NCBI RefSeq assembly: GCF_003545695.1
Contig: NZ_QUZZ01000002.1
Coordinates: 534,731-598,730, forward strand
Length of the DNA: 64,000 nt
DNA from: Taibaiella helva
GTDB lineage: Bacteria > Bacteroidota > Bacteroidia > Chitinophagales > Chitinophagaceae
Direction: 5' to 3'
Shown here: positions 44,773 through 53,025 of the stretch, in pieces
How positions within the stretch are numbered: the stretch's first letter is position 1
Layout of the letters: the number at the start of each line of letters is the position of its first letter
Notes under the pieces: model-generated
The model's input: only the letters and a program-made list of their open reading frames with translations
Database searches by the model: none
Told to the model about the DNA's origin: nothing
Translations under genes and position numbers: made by a program

Positions 44773-46753
44773 ATAATTCTATATTTATAATGGTTCCTTC
44801 GTTTATAGCCGAGTCGATCTCTATCCGTCCCTTCAGAAAGCCTACCCGGTTCCTGATATTGCTTAGTCCCATGCCCAGGGGCGTTACTGTGGGATCAAAG
44901 CCTTTGCCGTCATCTTCCTGTGTGATGAGGAAGGTATTGTTGTCCTGGCTGCATTGCAGAATAATGTGTCCCGCTTCCGCATGTTTTACCGCATTGGACA
45001 GCAGCTCCTGTACAATACGGTAGATATGGATCTGTGTTTCTTCGCTCAGGTTGTCTTCGATGCCCAGTGCCTGGAAATCGATGCTGGTAGCCGGTGTTAT
45101 CAGCGATTCGCAAAGGTCCTTCAGGGCCACGCGAAGCCCGAACTTCAGCAGGTTTACCGGCATCATATTGTGCGCAATACGCCGCAGCTCTGTTACGGAA
45201 TGATCCAGCTGTCCCATGATCCTTGTCCATTCGGTGCGTTTGCCATTGGGTATCGCCTCTACCTGCCCCGATAAATTGATCTTAACGCCCGCCAGGATCC
45301 CGCCCAGCCCGTCGTGCAGGTCCCTGGCCACCCGGCGTCTTTCCTGCTCTTCTCCCTGTAGTACTGCCTGTCCGAACTGCAGCTGCTGCCGTTGGGCGAT
45401 CTCTTTGAGCTGCTGCCGGTAATTCAGCTCTTTCTGCCGCATCAGTTTCCTGTTGTTCCGGTAATACAGCAGCGATAGCAAAGCTACTACGAATAATAAC
45501 AAACTGGTTAATGTCAGCAACCAGCTCAGCAAACGGCTGTTGCGGTCCCGCAAGGCGATCTGCTCGTTCCTGGCCTTCAGCCTGGCGATCTCTTTAAGGC
45601 TTTCTGCATTCCGGTATTTAATTTCAAGTGCATTTACGTCGATAACGAGCTGGCTGCGATGGACACTATCGGCTAGTACAGCGTATTTTCTCATGTATTC
45701 GTAAGCTTCCCTGTTCCTATGCAGCCCTGCATTGATCACTGCATGCGCTTCGTACAGGGGCAACCTGATCTCGGGCCGGAACGTTCTGTCGCGGTTCCGG
45801 CTGCTGAGCTCCCTGAGTAAGGGCTGCGCTTCATTGCTGCGGCCGGCAGCCACCAGCGCTTTTATTTTCAGGTAAGCAAATTCATCATAATCACTACTAT
45901 CCTGTTCCATCAGCCCGATACCTTCGTCAAAGCTGTTCAGCGCATGATCATACTGTTCTTGGTGCTGAAAGTAAAGTCCCCTGAGCTTATGGTAGCCTGT
46001 AGCCACAAAAGGGAAAGGCAGATCCGCCAGCAATGTTTTGAGCGTATCCATTACCACCCTGGTTTCCGGGATGCGGCCGCGGAGCAGGTACGTTTCGCCC
46101 AGCCAGCTGTAAACAGGAAGCTTCTCATAGTTATGTGTCCCGATTTGGTTCAGCAGCGCAATGGACGACCTGAGATAGGTCTCTGCCTTATCCAGCTGGC
46201 CGGTATTCATAAAAACTGTTCCGAGCTGCTTATAATAGGATGCTACGGAAAAGGTGTCTTTAGCTTGCAGCGCCAGGGGAATTGCTTTGTTGGTCATAAG
46301 GTCTACATAAGACAATCTGTCTCCCTTACGCAGCATGCTGGTTGCATGATAGAGCCAGGCGCTGGCCCGGGTTCCGTAAGCTACCCGTGTTTTCAGCTGA
46401 CGCATGGTATTGTCGGCCTTCGTCATGTAATTCAATCCGCATTCCGGATCAAAGGGAAAACAATGGGCGCCTTCAGCCCAGTAATAGAGGCCTTTCATCG
46501 TCGGGCTCTTGCAATCGATGCGCCGGGCCTCATCGAGGTAACGCCGCGCGCGCCTTGTATTGCCATAGATGTCCCAGTAATTGGCCATCCACAGCAGCAG
46601 CCGCGTTCTTCCGCTGTCGGAAAGCGTATGCCGCAGCAGCACCTGCATGCTGTCATCATAGTACGGCCCTGTCGGCTGCGCCGGCAACGCACCGGCGGCA
46701 GCCAGTAAGAGCAGCCCTATGAGCAGGTGGGAGCAACGGATCATGAAAAACAA
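44759..46753 (-). CDS. Membrane histidine kinase with periplasmic TPR-like sensor
   Basis: A 664-residue kinase: signal peptide (about 1-25), ~370 residues of helical TPR-like repeats (for example YYKQLGTVFMNTGQLDKAETYLRSSIALL), one membrane helix near residues 408-428 (LLSWLLTLTSLLLFVVALLSLLYY region), the HisKA_3 helix EEQERRRVARDLHDGLGG with His in DLHDG, and a GHKL ATPase (QELLSNAVKHAE, DDGKGFD, GMGLSNIRNRV). It senses something in the periplasm and phosphorylates the regulator encoded next. Signal unknown. Confidence 0.9.
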   Translation of the reverse strand: MFFMIRCSHLLIGLLLLAAAGALPAQPTGPYYDDSMQVLLRHTLSDSGRTRLLLWMANYWDIYGNTRRARRYLDEARRIDCKSPTMKGLYYWAEGAHCFPFDPECGLNYMTKADNTMRQLKTRVAYGTRASAWLYHATSMLRKGDRLSYVDLMTNKAIPLALQAKDTFSVASYYKQLGTVFMNTGQLDKAETYLRSSIALLNQIGTHNYEKLPVYSWLGETYLLRGRIPETRVVMDTLKTLLADLPFPFVATGYHKLRGLYFQHQEQYDHALNSFDEGIGLMEQDSSDYDEFAYLKIKALVAAGRSNEAQPLLRELSSRNRDRTFRPEIRLPLYEAHAVINAGLHRNREAYEYMRKYAVLADSVHRSQLVIDVNALEIKYRNAESLKEIARLKARNEQIALRDRNSRLLSWLLTLTSLLLFVVALLSLLYYRNNRKLMRQKELNYRQQLKEIAQRQQLQFGQAVLQGEEQERRRVARDLHDGLGGILAGVKINLSGQVEAIPNGKRTEWTRIMGQLDHSVTELRRIAHNMMPVNLLKFGLRVALKDLCESLITPATSIDFQALGIEDNLSEETQIHIYRIVQELLSNAVKHAEAGHIILQCSQDNNTFLITQEDDGKGFDPTVTPLGMGLSNIRNRVGFLKGRIEIDSAINEGTIINIELYVGA

Positions 46754-46844
46754 AATAACAGGAAATGGATGGAAATTAAAATCCGGGAAAACCAGTAGTT
46801 GAAACTCCTGCGTTGCGGGTATTGCAGGCCTGGGCAGCGCGGTT

Positions 46845-46852
46845 TATTTTTG
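46845..46852 (+). promoter_or_regulatory. Orphan plus-strand promoter
   Basis: TATTTTTG is an exact TAnnTTTG -7 box, with TTG (46822-46824) 20 nt upstream as a possible -33. It points right, away from the kinase gene, toward a terminator 95 bp later with no real gene between. Confidence 0.55.
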
Positions 46853-46858
46853 CAGGAA

Positions 46859-46971
46859 TAATATATAAAAGCAATCCGGCAAAACACCGGGACCGGCCAG
46901 GTAAACGATGTTTTGGTTATATATGTTGATACAGGCAATACAACAGAAAAGCACCTTCCGGTGCTTTTTTT
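46859..46971 (+). ncRNA. Putative small RNA between promoter and terminator
   Basis: About 110 nt lie between an exact -7 box and a clean intrinsic terminator, without a convincing reading frame. CCGG repeats near 46875-46895 could fold. It does not look like tRNA, tmRNA, 6S or SRP RNA to my eye. Existence is inferred only from its flanking signals. Confidence 0.4.
46947..46971 (+). terminator. Intrinsic terminator of orphan transcript
   Basis: AAAAGCACC (46947-46955) pairs with GGTGCTTTT (46960-46968), loop TTCC, followed by more T (seven in all). Confidence 0.85.
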
Positions 46972-47321
46972 CATTGGAATCAGGTTGTGGCTCTGTTGTT
47001 AGGGATCAAGCGGAACCCCCGGGGACTACAGGAGGTGTACGGAATAAGGTTATGAAGACTTCAACATTAGGAAAGGACAAAATAGCACAGCCCGGACCTG
47101 CACCGCTTAACCATTCCTGATCTTATAGGACAGGAATGGTTTGCAGATGATCCTATAGCTATCCGCGTTATAGGGCTCCATAAGAGCCGAACGTTGTAGT
47201 GCCAATAGGAACAAATATAAATTGCTCTATAGGAGCAAAACCAGGTTGCTAAGCAGAATATGCATCCAGCCCGCCGTTCAGGCCGTTGCACGTCCCGACC
47301 GACCTGCGATGCGGTCGGGCC
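46972..47321. other. Intergenic region with small palindromes
   Basis: 350 bp with no supported gene; a 22-codon frame at 47052-47120 has no other support. The right part holds a cluster of palindromes (47109-47238). Confidence 0.45.
47109..47238. repeat. Cluster of three small palindromes
   Basis: AACCATTCCTG (47109-47119) with 47131-47141; GGCTC (47174-47178) with GAGCC (47184-47188); TTGCTC (47222-47227) with GAGCAA (47233-47238). Several share a TATAGGA/CCTATA element. The style resembles intergenic palindromic repeats that I know from Bacteroidota genomes; copies elsewhere in the window were not found. Confidence 0.45.
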
Positions 47322-47726
47322 TCACACCTCTTCACTCGTTAGCAGGCACTCCTCCTTCGTCAATTCGTGTTCAGGAACTGTTTTGCTGCGGTGCATATTG
47401 CCCCAGTTCGACATAGCGCTCAGCAAGGGTTTCATGGTTTGCCCCAGCTCGGTAAGCTCGTAGTCGACCCTGGGTGGCACTACAGCATGCACGATACGCC
47501 GGATCACCTGGTCCTTCTCCAGCTCGCGCAGCTGTGCGATAAGCATGCGCTCTGATATATGGGGTATGCTATTCTTCAGATCGCTGTAACGCATTTTGCC
47601 ATGCACCAGCCGGCACAGGATGGCTGGTTTCCAGCGGCCGCCCAATATCGACAGGGCATAGGCCATACCGCAGGTATCCTTCAGCAGCTTTTCATTCAGG
47701 GCGTTGGTAGAGCTTTCCTTTCTCAT
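47322..47726 (-). CDS. HxlR-family transcriptional regulator
   Basis: A 134-residue winged-helix regulator: CGMAYALSILGGRWKPAILCRLVHGKMRYSDLKNSIPHISERMLIAQLRELEKDQVIRR is the HxlR signature (residues ~19-77; quoted pieces are separate motifs GGRWKPAIL, RYSDLK and SERMLIAQLRELE). Such proteins sense electrophiles or redox and control adjacent oxidoreductases. It is divergent from an SDR gene, its likely target. Confidence 0.9.
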   Translation of the reverse strand: MRKESSTNALNEKLLKDTCGMAYALSILGGRWKPAILCRLVHGKMRYSDLKNSIPHISERMLIAQLRELEKDQVIRRIVHAVVPPRVDYELTELGQTMKPLLSAMSNWGNMHRSKTVPEHELTKEECLLTSEEV

Positions 47727-47730
47727 TTCT

Positions 47731-47797
47731 TACTTTTTTGTTAGTACCATACAATTTTATGTGTACAGGCAAATTTAGGCAGTTGCTGCTACTTTTG
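47731..47797. promoter_or_regulatory. Divergent HxlR/SDR promoter region with operator candidate
   Basis: Minus strand TAAATTTG (47770-47777) serves HxlR; plus strand TACTTTTG (47790-47797) serves the SDR gene; both match TAnnTTTG. TACT (47731-47734) and AGTA (47743-47746), spaced 8 nt, form an inverted repeat just upstream of the HxlR start, and GTAC pairs follow. This fits a shared HxlR operator (inference). Confidence 0.6.
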
Positions 47798-47817
47798 AGC
47801 CAAATTCTGAAAAGTAT

Positions 47818-48558
47818 ATGAAACGATTTGAAAGCAAGACCGCCTTTGTTACCGGCGGTGGCCGTGGAATGGGAGTAGCAATCAGCAAGAGGCTGGCAGC
47901 AGAAGGAGCGAAGGTTGTGCTGACCTATTCCAAATCTGCAGCGCAGGCCGAAGCGGTAGCGGTTGAGATCAATGCGCAAGGCGGCTATGCCCGGGCAGTA
48001 CAAGCTGATAGCGGCGATCCTGCGGCCCTTACAGCGGCTATTGCCGGCACCATTGACCTGGAAGGCCCCATCGATATCCTGGTCAGCAATGCCGGTATTT
48101 ATATCGGCCGTGCCTTCGGCGAACATACGCTCGACGACTACGAGCAGCTGATGGGCGTTAATGTGCGTGCAGTGTATGCTGCAGCGCTGGCTGCTGCACC
48201 ACAGATGCCGGCAGGCGGGCGGATCATCACTATCGGAAGCAATATGGCCGATAATGCGCTGGGTCCTCAAACCACCCTGTACACCATGAGTAAAGCTGCG
48301 CTTACCGGCTTTACCCGGGGCCTGGCCCGCGACCTGGGGAGCAGGGATATCACCGTCAACCTGGTGCAGCCGGGACCGATCAATACCGATATGAATCCCT
48401 CCGATACGGAACTGGCCGACTTCCTCCGCAGCCGTATGGCGCTTTCGGAATATGGTACGGGCGATGATGTGGCCGGCCTGGTTGCTTTCCTGGCCAGTGA
48501 TGAGGCCCGTTTCATCACCGGCACTGCGGTCACTATCGACGGCGGACTTAATGCCTGA
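47818..48558 (+). CDS. SDR family oxidoreductase (FabG-like)
   Basis: A 246-residue classical SDR: TGGGRGMG (cofactor), SNAG in place of NNAG, catalytic Ser in ITIGSNMAD, Tyr/Lys in YTMSKAA, and the end TAVTIDGG. Start MKRFESKTAFVTGG is right for the family. It probably reduces a carbonyl compound with NADPH and is induced through HxlR, given the divergent arrangement. Confidence 0.9.
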   Translation: MKRFESKTAFVTGGGRGMGVAISKRLAAEGAKVVLTYSKSAAQAEAVAVEINAQGGYARAVQADSGDPAALTAAIAGTIDLEGPIDILVSNAGIYIGRAFGEHTLDDYEQLMGVNVRAVYAAALAAAPQMPAGGRIITIGSNMADNALGPQTTLYTMSKAALTGFTRGLARDLGSRDITVNLVQPGPINTDMNPSDTELADFLRSRMALSEYGTGDDVAGLVAFLASDEARFITGTAVTIDGGLNA

Positions 48559-48719
48559 TCATCTCTGAGGCAATGTAGTAAGGAGAGGGAAGAAAGTCCG
48601 GAGCAGATCCGGCTTTCCCCCTTCTGCATTCAGGGTGACTGTCCGTTATAAAGCACCTGGTTGGCACGACTGCTTGTTCGTGGTTCCAATTGTTTTACCG
48701 TGACGGGTTTGCCAAGCGC

Positions 48720-48781
48720 AACGTTTAGGAATTTTTGTAAGGCAGAGCGTAGTCGAAGCCCGGCAAAAATTCCTAAACGTT
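48720..48781. repeat. REP-like element with 18-bp perfect stem
   Basis: AACGTTTAGGAATTTTTG (48720-48737) and its complement (48764-48781) enclose a 26-nt loop with GCAGAGCGTAGTCGAAGC, the same GAGCGnAGTCGAA core as in the 35.2-kb element. Outer arms CAATTGTT (48688-48695) and AACAATTG (48797-48804) extend the fold. It lies between convergent genes. Confidence 0.7.
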
Positions 48782-48842
48782 CATGTAACAGAATGAACAA
48801 TTGTAGACAGCCTCTCTTGCCATCGGGTTTCCCATCCGGCTT

Positions 48843-49490
48843 TCAGGCTACAGTGCTTTTCTTTAAGCAGAGCAGATGCGCAAGCAGTACGGCAGGCACG
48901 ACCACCGCGGGCAGCCAGGTATAGGGAAAAGAAAGCAGGGCGACATTGGGCTGATCGAAGGCGAGCCGCTGCAGCGGCAGCGGGGCCGACAGGACTGCTA
49001 TGCTGACGATGATCGCCAGGAACACCAGACCGGCAATATTCCAGGCACGGAAGACTATTGCCACACTGCGGCGCTTCCGCCGGGTAATACCAGCCAGTAA
49101 CAGCAGAATGGCGGAGAGGCCGACAAGGATATCAAAGTTCCAGCCTTTAAAGGTCATGATGACGGGTACTTTCTTTTGCAGGTACAGCTGGTACAGGATA
49201 AGCTCCACCGGCAGCCGCAGGGTATGCACCGCCAGCAGCCAGCCCGGCTGTATGCGAACCGCCGGAATCTTTATGCTATACCAGATCAGCAGGATTACCG
49301 GTGGCGGCACGGCCAGCAGCATATGCGGCGGCGTTGCCTGCACCGCTTCAAAGAAACCGGCCCGGGCCAGCAGGCCGATAGCCGTCGCCCAGAGCACGGA
49401 GACGATCAAAAGCCGCTTGTCCCGGCCCGTACCCAGGTACAGTAATGCAAGCGCGGCCAGCATGACTATGGTAAACATTATCGGTAGCAT
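48843..49490 (-). CDS. Multi-pass membrane protein of unknown function
   Basis: A 215-residue protein with about seven hydrophobic helices and the stretch LPVELILYQLYLQKKVPVIMTFKGWNFDIL, which recurs in Bacteroidota hypothetical proteins (seen here at residues ~95-124; motif pieces LPVELILYQLYL and MTFKGWNFD). No function known. ATG 49490 chosen over an upstream start at 49577 that lacks coding character. It follows DUF1569 and YCII genes on the same strand and may share their promoter. Confidence 0.65.
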   Translation of the reverse strand: MLPIMFTIVMLAALALLYLGTGRDKRLLIVSVLWATAIGLLARAGFFEAVQATPPHMLLAVPPPVILLIWYSIKIPAVRIQPGWLLAVHTLRLPVELILYQLYLQKKVPVIMTFKGWNFDILVGLSAILLLLAGITRRKRRSVAIVFRAWNIAGLVFLAIIVSIAVLSAPLPLQRLAFDQPNVALLSFPYTWLPAVVVPAVLLAHLLCLKKSTVA

Positions 49491-49530
49491 AGTGGATACA
49501 GAAAGAGAAACAAGGATGCCGGCCCCGCGA

Positions 49531-49974
49531 CTACAGGTTGAACTGCCGCAGGTGATGATCGGTATGCTTATAAACAAAATGGCCGATCTGCTCCCGTGTC
49601 ATGGGACCGAAAAAAGGATGGATCAGCCCGGGCCGGGTATAAGCGGAATAGGCTTCCAGCAGCGCGATCCAGCGTTCCTTTTCCATAGCGATATCACCTG
49701 TTCCTTTGATCCGGAACTCGGGATGTGTCGGCTGGTTATGCTTCATCGGCCGCTCATCTGCGAGTATGCTCTTCAGAGCCATACGGCCAAACAACCTGCC
49801 GATCAGCAATCGCTTGTACTGCTTCCGGCCCAGGAACAGCTCTTCGTTTTTCTGGCAATGCTTCAGCATCTGGTAAGCCGTCATCTTACCCCATTGCGCC
49901 TGCTGCTCCCCGCCCAGGCGCTGTATCCTGTCAATGAGCGCTGCTCTAGTCCCGGGATCGAATATAGTCTTCAT
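49531..49974 (-). CDS. DUF1569 (DinB-like) protein
   Basis: A 147-residue protein: MKTIFDPGTRAALIDRIQRL, WGKMTAYQMLKHCQKNEELFLGR, PTHPEFRIKGTGD, and FGPMTREQIGHFVYKHTDHHLRQFNL. The MTAYQMLKHC and YKHTDHHLRQF histidines are the DinB-type metal-binding positions. DUF1569 function is not established. 11 bp after the YCII gene, so same operon. Confidence 0.85.
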   Translation of the reverse strand: MKTIFDPGTRAALIDRIQRLGGEQQAQWGKMTAYQMLKHCQKNEELFLGRKQYKRLLIGRLFGRMALKSILADERPMKHNQPTHPEFRIKGTGDIAMEKERWIALLEAYSAYTRPGLIHPFFGPMTREQIGHFVYKHTDHHLRQFNL

Positions 49975-49985
49975 CGGCGCCGGGA

Positions 49986-50339
49986 TCAAAAAGAATGAGG
50001 AATGGTATCTCTGATCTCCACGCTGCCGCCCATATAGAGAATAGGGCAACCCCGGGCCAGCTGCAACGCCTCGTCCAGGCTGGTGGCCTTAACGGTAAGC
50101 GTACCGCCTACCGCCGTTTGTCCGGCAAGGTGCAGCCCTTCGAGCACCGTATTGTCTGCCGACAACTGCTTGCCGCTAAAGCCCAATTGTGTGGTCCCGA
50201 CCAGCTTTCCTGCCGCCGCGATACCGCCTATCCATGCGCCCCATTGCTGCTTCTGGGCTGCAAGCTCGTCGGCAGTAGGCTGATAGCTGAGGTCCGGCTG
50301 TAGCCGGAAGAGCATCATAAAATCCTGTAGCTTTTCCAT
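49986..50339 (-). CDS. YCII-related domain protein
   Basis: A 117-residue protein: KLQDFMMLFRLQPDLSYQPTADELAAQKQQWGAWIGGIAAAGKL (start ~residue 3; motifs MMLFR and WGAWIGGIAAAGKL), then LDEALQLARGCPILYMGGSVEIRDT. The family folds as a ferredoxin-like dimer; some members have dehalogenase-like roles, most are unknown. First gene of a leftward operon with DUF1569. Confidence 0.85.
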   Translation of the reverse strand: MEKLQDFMMLFRLQPDLSYQPTADELAAQKQQWGAWIGGIAAAGKLVGTTQLGFSGKQLSADNTVLEGLHLAGQTAVGGTLTVKATSLDEALQLARGCPILYMGGSVEIRDTIPHSF

Positions 50340-50369
50340 AATAATCCTTTTTTGTGTGAATGATAAGCA

Positions 50370-50377
50370 CAAAATTA
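50370..50377 (-). promoter_or_regulatory. Promoter of YCII/DUF1569 operon
   Basis: Minus strand TAATTTTG, an exact TAnnTTTG box, 30 bp before ATG 50339. Confidence 0.55.
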
Positions 50378-50431
50378 GCAGGGGTCATTAAGGAAGCTCT
50401 TGTCATAGGACAAGAATCCGGAGGGGCCCTT

Positions 50432-51016
50432 TTATTCTTTGGCCAGCTCTTTCCTGATCCGGCTCAGGGAGGTATCGGTAATGCCCAGGTAGGTGGCGAT
50501 CTGCTTCAGCGAAACATTCTGCAGGATGTGCGGCTTCTCCTCAAGCAGCTTCCTGTAACGGTCCCGGGCGGGATCGGTGATCATAGAAATGCTGCGGTTC
50601 TTGAGCTCGAAATAGCTGCCCACGAGGGTGGTGCGGCCCTGCTCCCGGTAAGGCTCGATGCTGTGGAACAATTGCTGAAAACGCTCGTAGCCGATCTGCC
50701 AGCAGCTGCAGTCGGTAAGCGCCTGTATGTTTTCGCGGGTAGGATGGCGCAAAAAGAAGGAAGGCCAGTCGATGACGATATTGCCTGTGGTATAAAAGTT
50801 GGTGCTGATGTCATTGCCCCCGGTATCGACAGCATAAGAGCGGACAAAGCCATGCTCAACAAACCAATAATGCTGCGCCGTGCGGCCCTCTTTCAGCAGA
50901 TAGTCGTGCTTGCTGAAAGTTACCCTGGTATATTGCGGAAGGATCTGCTGCAATTGCTCCCTGCTGAACCGGTCGGGACTGAAGATGCGATGCAGGAAAT
51001 GTGGTGTATCGGTCAT
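50432..51016 (-). CDS. Crp/Fnr family transcriptional regulator
   Basis: A 194-residue protein: cyclic-nucleotide-binding-type fold (KHDYLLKEGRTAQHYWFVEHGFVRSY) followed by a Crp helix-turn-helix (VSLKQIATYLGITDTSLSRIRKEL). The cAMP-contact motif is not conserved, as usual for Bacteroidota members of this group. Target unknown; adjacent genes are candidates. Confidence 0.88.
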   Translation of the reverse strand: MTDTPHFLHRIFSPDRFSREQLQQILPQYTRVTFSKHDYLLKEGRTAQHYWFVEHGFVRSYAVDTGGNDISTNFYTTGNIVIDWPSFFLRHPTRENIQALTDCSCWQIGYERFQQLFHSIEPYREQGRTTLVGSYFELKNRSISMITDPARDRYRKLLEEKPHILQNVSLKQIATYLGITDTSLSRIRKELAKE

Positions 51017-51191
51017 GGCGCTATGGTTCCGGTAAAGCGCTAAGGTACGGAATGTAAGGTTGCCGAAAAGCCATAAGGGTAAAGCAGATGAGCGACGCCA
51101 GCGGGCACATCAGGTCCGGGCAGCTGCGGATATTCATTTCTGGTGCTGTTTCCCGTGTGTTGCTTTATCTTTACGCCGGTTTATCCGTGCT

Positions 51192-52172
51192 ATGATGAAG
51201 CTGCTACTGAGCTTGAAACTGATCTGTACCCTGCTGTTGTGTATTCTGATCGCGCCTGGCATCTCTGCACAGGATGCAACCGGCATTTACGGCAAATATA
51301 ACCGTAGCGTCAAAGGCGATCCGCAGGGGGCCAGCTACCTGTATATGCTAAAAGACAATCGTTATGTGATCGTTTTCTTCGGCGGTGCGCAGCTGGGCAC
51401 CTGGACCTTGTCAGAACAAGGCCTGGTCATCTTCAGGCCTCATATGCCCTCTTCCCGTTTCCAGCTCTACGGCCGGCACAATCCCGATATCAAAGACAGC
51501 ACCCGTATCTGTTTCCAGCAGTTTGCCGAAGAGGAAACCTTTATCGGCACTGGAGGTAAAGGCGCAGGCCAGCCTTTGCTGCAGCGGGTATTCAATCCCG
51601 AACCCAATTGCTTCGGCTACCCTTACGTGCACCGTTTTCAGGGAAAGAAGAAGAACTTTGTTTTTGCCAACAAGCCTTACCGGGATGAGGATAGCGCAGA
51701 GGCCCGGCAGCTGTATCCCTTTTCGAACCCAGATGGATATAACGATTTTATTGCCGTCTATCATAAGCCGGGTGGGGAATATGAGTCTTTTGTGGCGCGA
51801 TGGAACGGTAAAGCGCTGGCTTTTTCGGAAGACGACATGGACGTTCCGTCGCCTTTTGAGGAAGGAGAGGAACGGAAGTTCCTCGATGAGCTGAGCCATG
51901 CGAATCCCGACCCGGACACGATATTCTTCAACCCGCGCTACAAGGAAGCGCCCGATGTAGCGCAGGACAAATTGAATTTTACCTATCATAGAGAAAAAGG
52001 AGCCTATATCAGCACGCTGAACTACAGGGAAGGAGAGGAATATGATAGAGAAGCGGATGACTTCAACCGGATGAATATTGTCTATCCTTTCCGGAAGCTG
52101 CAGCCGGGAGCGCCGGTGAAGGGCAGCTTCATCCTTACTGAGGGCTCGCTTTTCCACGCCAGCTGCGAATAG
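51192..52172 (+). CDS. Secreted protein of unknown function
   Basis: A 326-residue protein with a signal peptide (MMKLLLSLKLICTLLLCILIAPGISAQ region, cleavage likely after ISA-Q). The mature part is beta-rich (GASYLYMLKDNRYVIVFFGGAQLGTW; QGLVIFRPHMPSSRFQLYGRHN). I do not recognise the family. ATG 51192 or 51195 gives the signal peptide; the longer frame upstream is non-coding. TATCTTTA (51166-51173) is one base off a -7 box. It is followed by a possible gene remnant and a terminator. Confidence 0.65.
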   Translation: MMKLLLSLKLICTLLLCILIAPGISAQDATGIYGKYNRSVKGDPQGASYLYMLKDNRYVIVFFGGAQLGTWTLSEQGLVIFRPHMPSSRFQLYGRHNPDIKDSTRICFQQFAEEETFIGTGGKGAGQPLLQRVFNPEPNCFGYPYVHRFQGKKKNFVFANKPYRDEDSAEARQLYPFSNPDGYNDFIAVYHKPGGEYESFVARWNGKALAFSEDDMDVPSPFEEGEERKFLDELSHANPDPDTIFFNPRYKEAPDVAQDKLNFTYHREKGAYISTLNYREGEEYDREADDFNRMNIVYPFRKLQPGAPVKGSFILTEGSLFHASCE

Positions 52173-52173
52173 G

Positions 52174-52347
52174 TCCTGCATCCGTAATCGTGTAAGACAA
52201 GAACGATTTAAGGAGCCGGCTTATGAGCAGGAGATGCGCAACCGGGCAGGTGTGGCGGCGCGCATGACCCTGATGCAGACGGAAACCCTGCATAGTAGCG
52301 AAACGATGACACATATGCTGTCCCTGTTCGACGGGCAAGGCAGCTGA
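52174..52347 (+). pseudogene. Possible 3' gene fragment
   Basis: Right after the previous stop, a different frame reads protein-like text (AGVAARMTLMQTETLHSSET, ending LSLFDGQGS) to a stop at 52347, right at a terminator hairpin. No start with coding character is seen; an ATG at 52234 would give 37 residues. Weak support. Confidence 0.25.
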
Positions 52348-52365
52348 CACCAACGGTGTTTTTTT
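52346..52365 (+). terminator. Small intrinsic terminator
   Basis: ACACC, loop AAC, GGTGT followed by seven T. The stem is only 5 bp but the T-run is clean. Confidence 0.6.
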
Positions 52366-52500
52366 GCGTTTAAGTAAACTGCTCTTCCCGGAATAGTATC
52401 GATGAACGCCTGAAGTGTCTATGGCTGTAGCACGGCAACAGCCTGTTCCATGCCGGAATACATAATGATGTTGGCTGTTCCTGTGGTTGTGGTTATCTTA

Positions 52501-52508
52501 TAAGTTTG
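52501..52508 (+). promoter_or_regulatory. -7 box for 52.5-kb gene
   Basis: TAAGTTTG matches TAnnTTTG exactly and overlaps the first codons of the longest open frame, so translation must begin downstream of it. Confidence 0.55.
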
Positions 52509-52520
52509 CAAAAAAAATCG

Positions 52521-52871
52521 TTGTTGTCCAGCTATTATCATCAGCCGCTTCTGCCTGCCTTTAAAGAGCTTTCAGGCTATCTCCGGAGCTATGCCGTCCA
52601 GATGGAGACCCTCGTGGATCAAAAAGATACGATCTACCTGGTACACCGTGACCATGTTGCAGCAGAACCGCAGCTGTTTGCCGCGTTACAGATGGTGGGC
52701 TATCACCTTTGTCTCAATGTCAATCCGGAGAAGGTCAGGGCCATTCTGAACGGGCCCGGCTATACCTACCTGAAGCAGGTATATAACGGCAAAGGCCAGT
52801 TCCGGTTCCGGAAGATACGTCCCCAAGGCTATGCCGAGCTGCAGAACCTTTTCCGAGAGCTCAGCAATTAA
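52521..52871 (+). CDS. Conserved-looking hypothetical protein
   Basis: About 116 residues, soluble, with no family I recognise: YYHQPLLPAFKELSGYLRSY, DTIYLVHRDHVAAEPQLFAAL and YTYLKQVYNGKGQFRFRKIR. The -7 box at 52501-52508 excludes the farthest start; TTG 52521 or 52524 keeps the coding-like N-terminus, while the first ATG in frame is at 52602. Start therefore uncertain. Confidence 0.5.
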   Translation: MLSSYYHQPLLPAFKELSGYLRSYAVQMETLVDQKDTIYLVHRDHVAAEPQLFAALQMVGYHLCLNVNPEKVRAILNGPGYTYLKQVYNGKGQFRFRKIRPQGYAELQNLFRELSN

Positions 52872-52996
52872 CAGCGAATTGCGCTGTATTTCACTGTAAT
52901 GAAAAAGGACGGGCAGTGAGACCGGCCTGCTTGGCCACCTGTAAAAAATACCACAGATCGATGTATCCTTACCATGCCGGTTCAGAACGGCGGTAG

Positions 52997-53004
52997 TAAT
53001 TTTG
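52997..53004 (+). promoter_or_regulatory. -7 box for DUF1348 gene
   Basis: TAATTTTG, exact TAnnTTTG match, 21 bp before ATG 53026. Confidence 0.6.
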
Positions 53005-53025
53005 TGCGGAATGATCGATCGTCTT

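Noticed and set aside
47052..47120. A 22-codon frame just after the putative small RNA
   Set aside because: No ribosome site, no family; it overlaps a palindrome.
48661..48680. TTGGCACGACTGCTTGTT, similar to a sigma-54 promoter
   Set aside because: The -12 element reads TG rather than GC at the right distance, and no gene follows on that strand.
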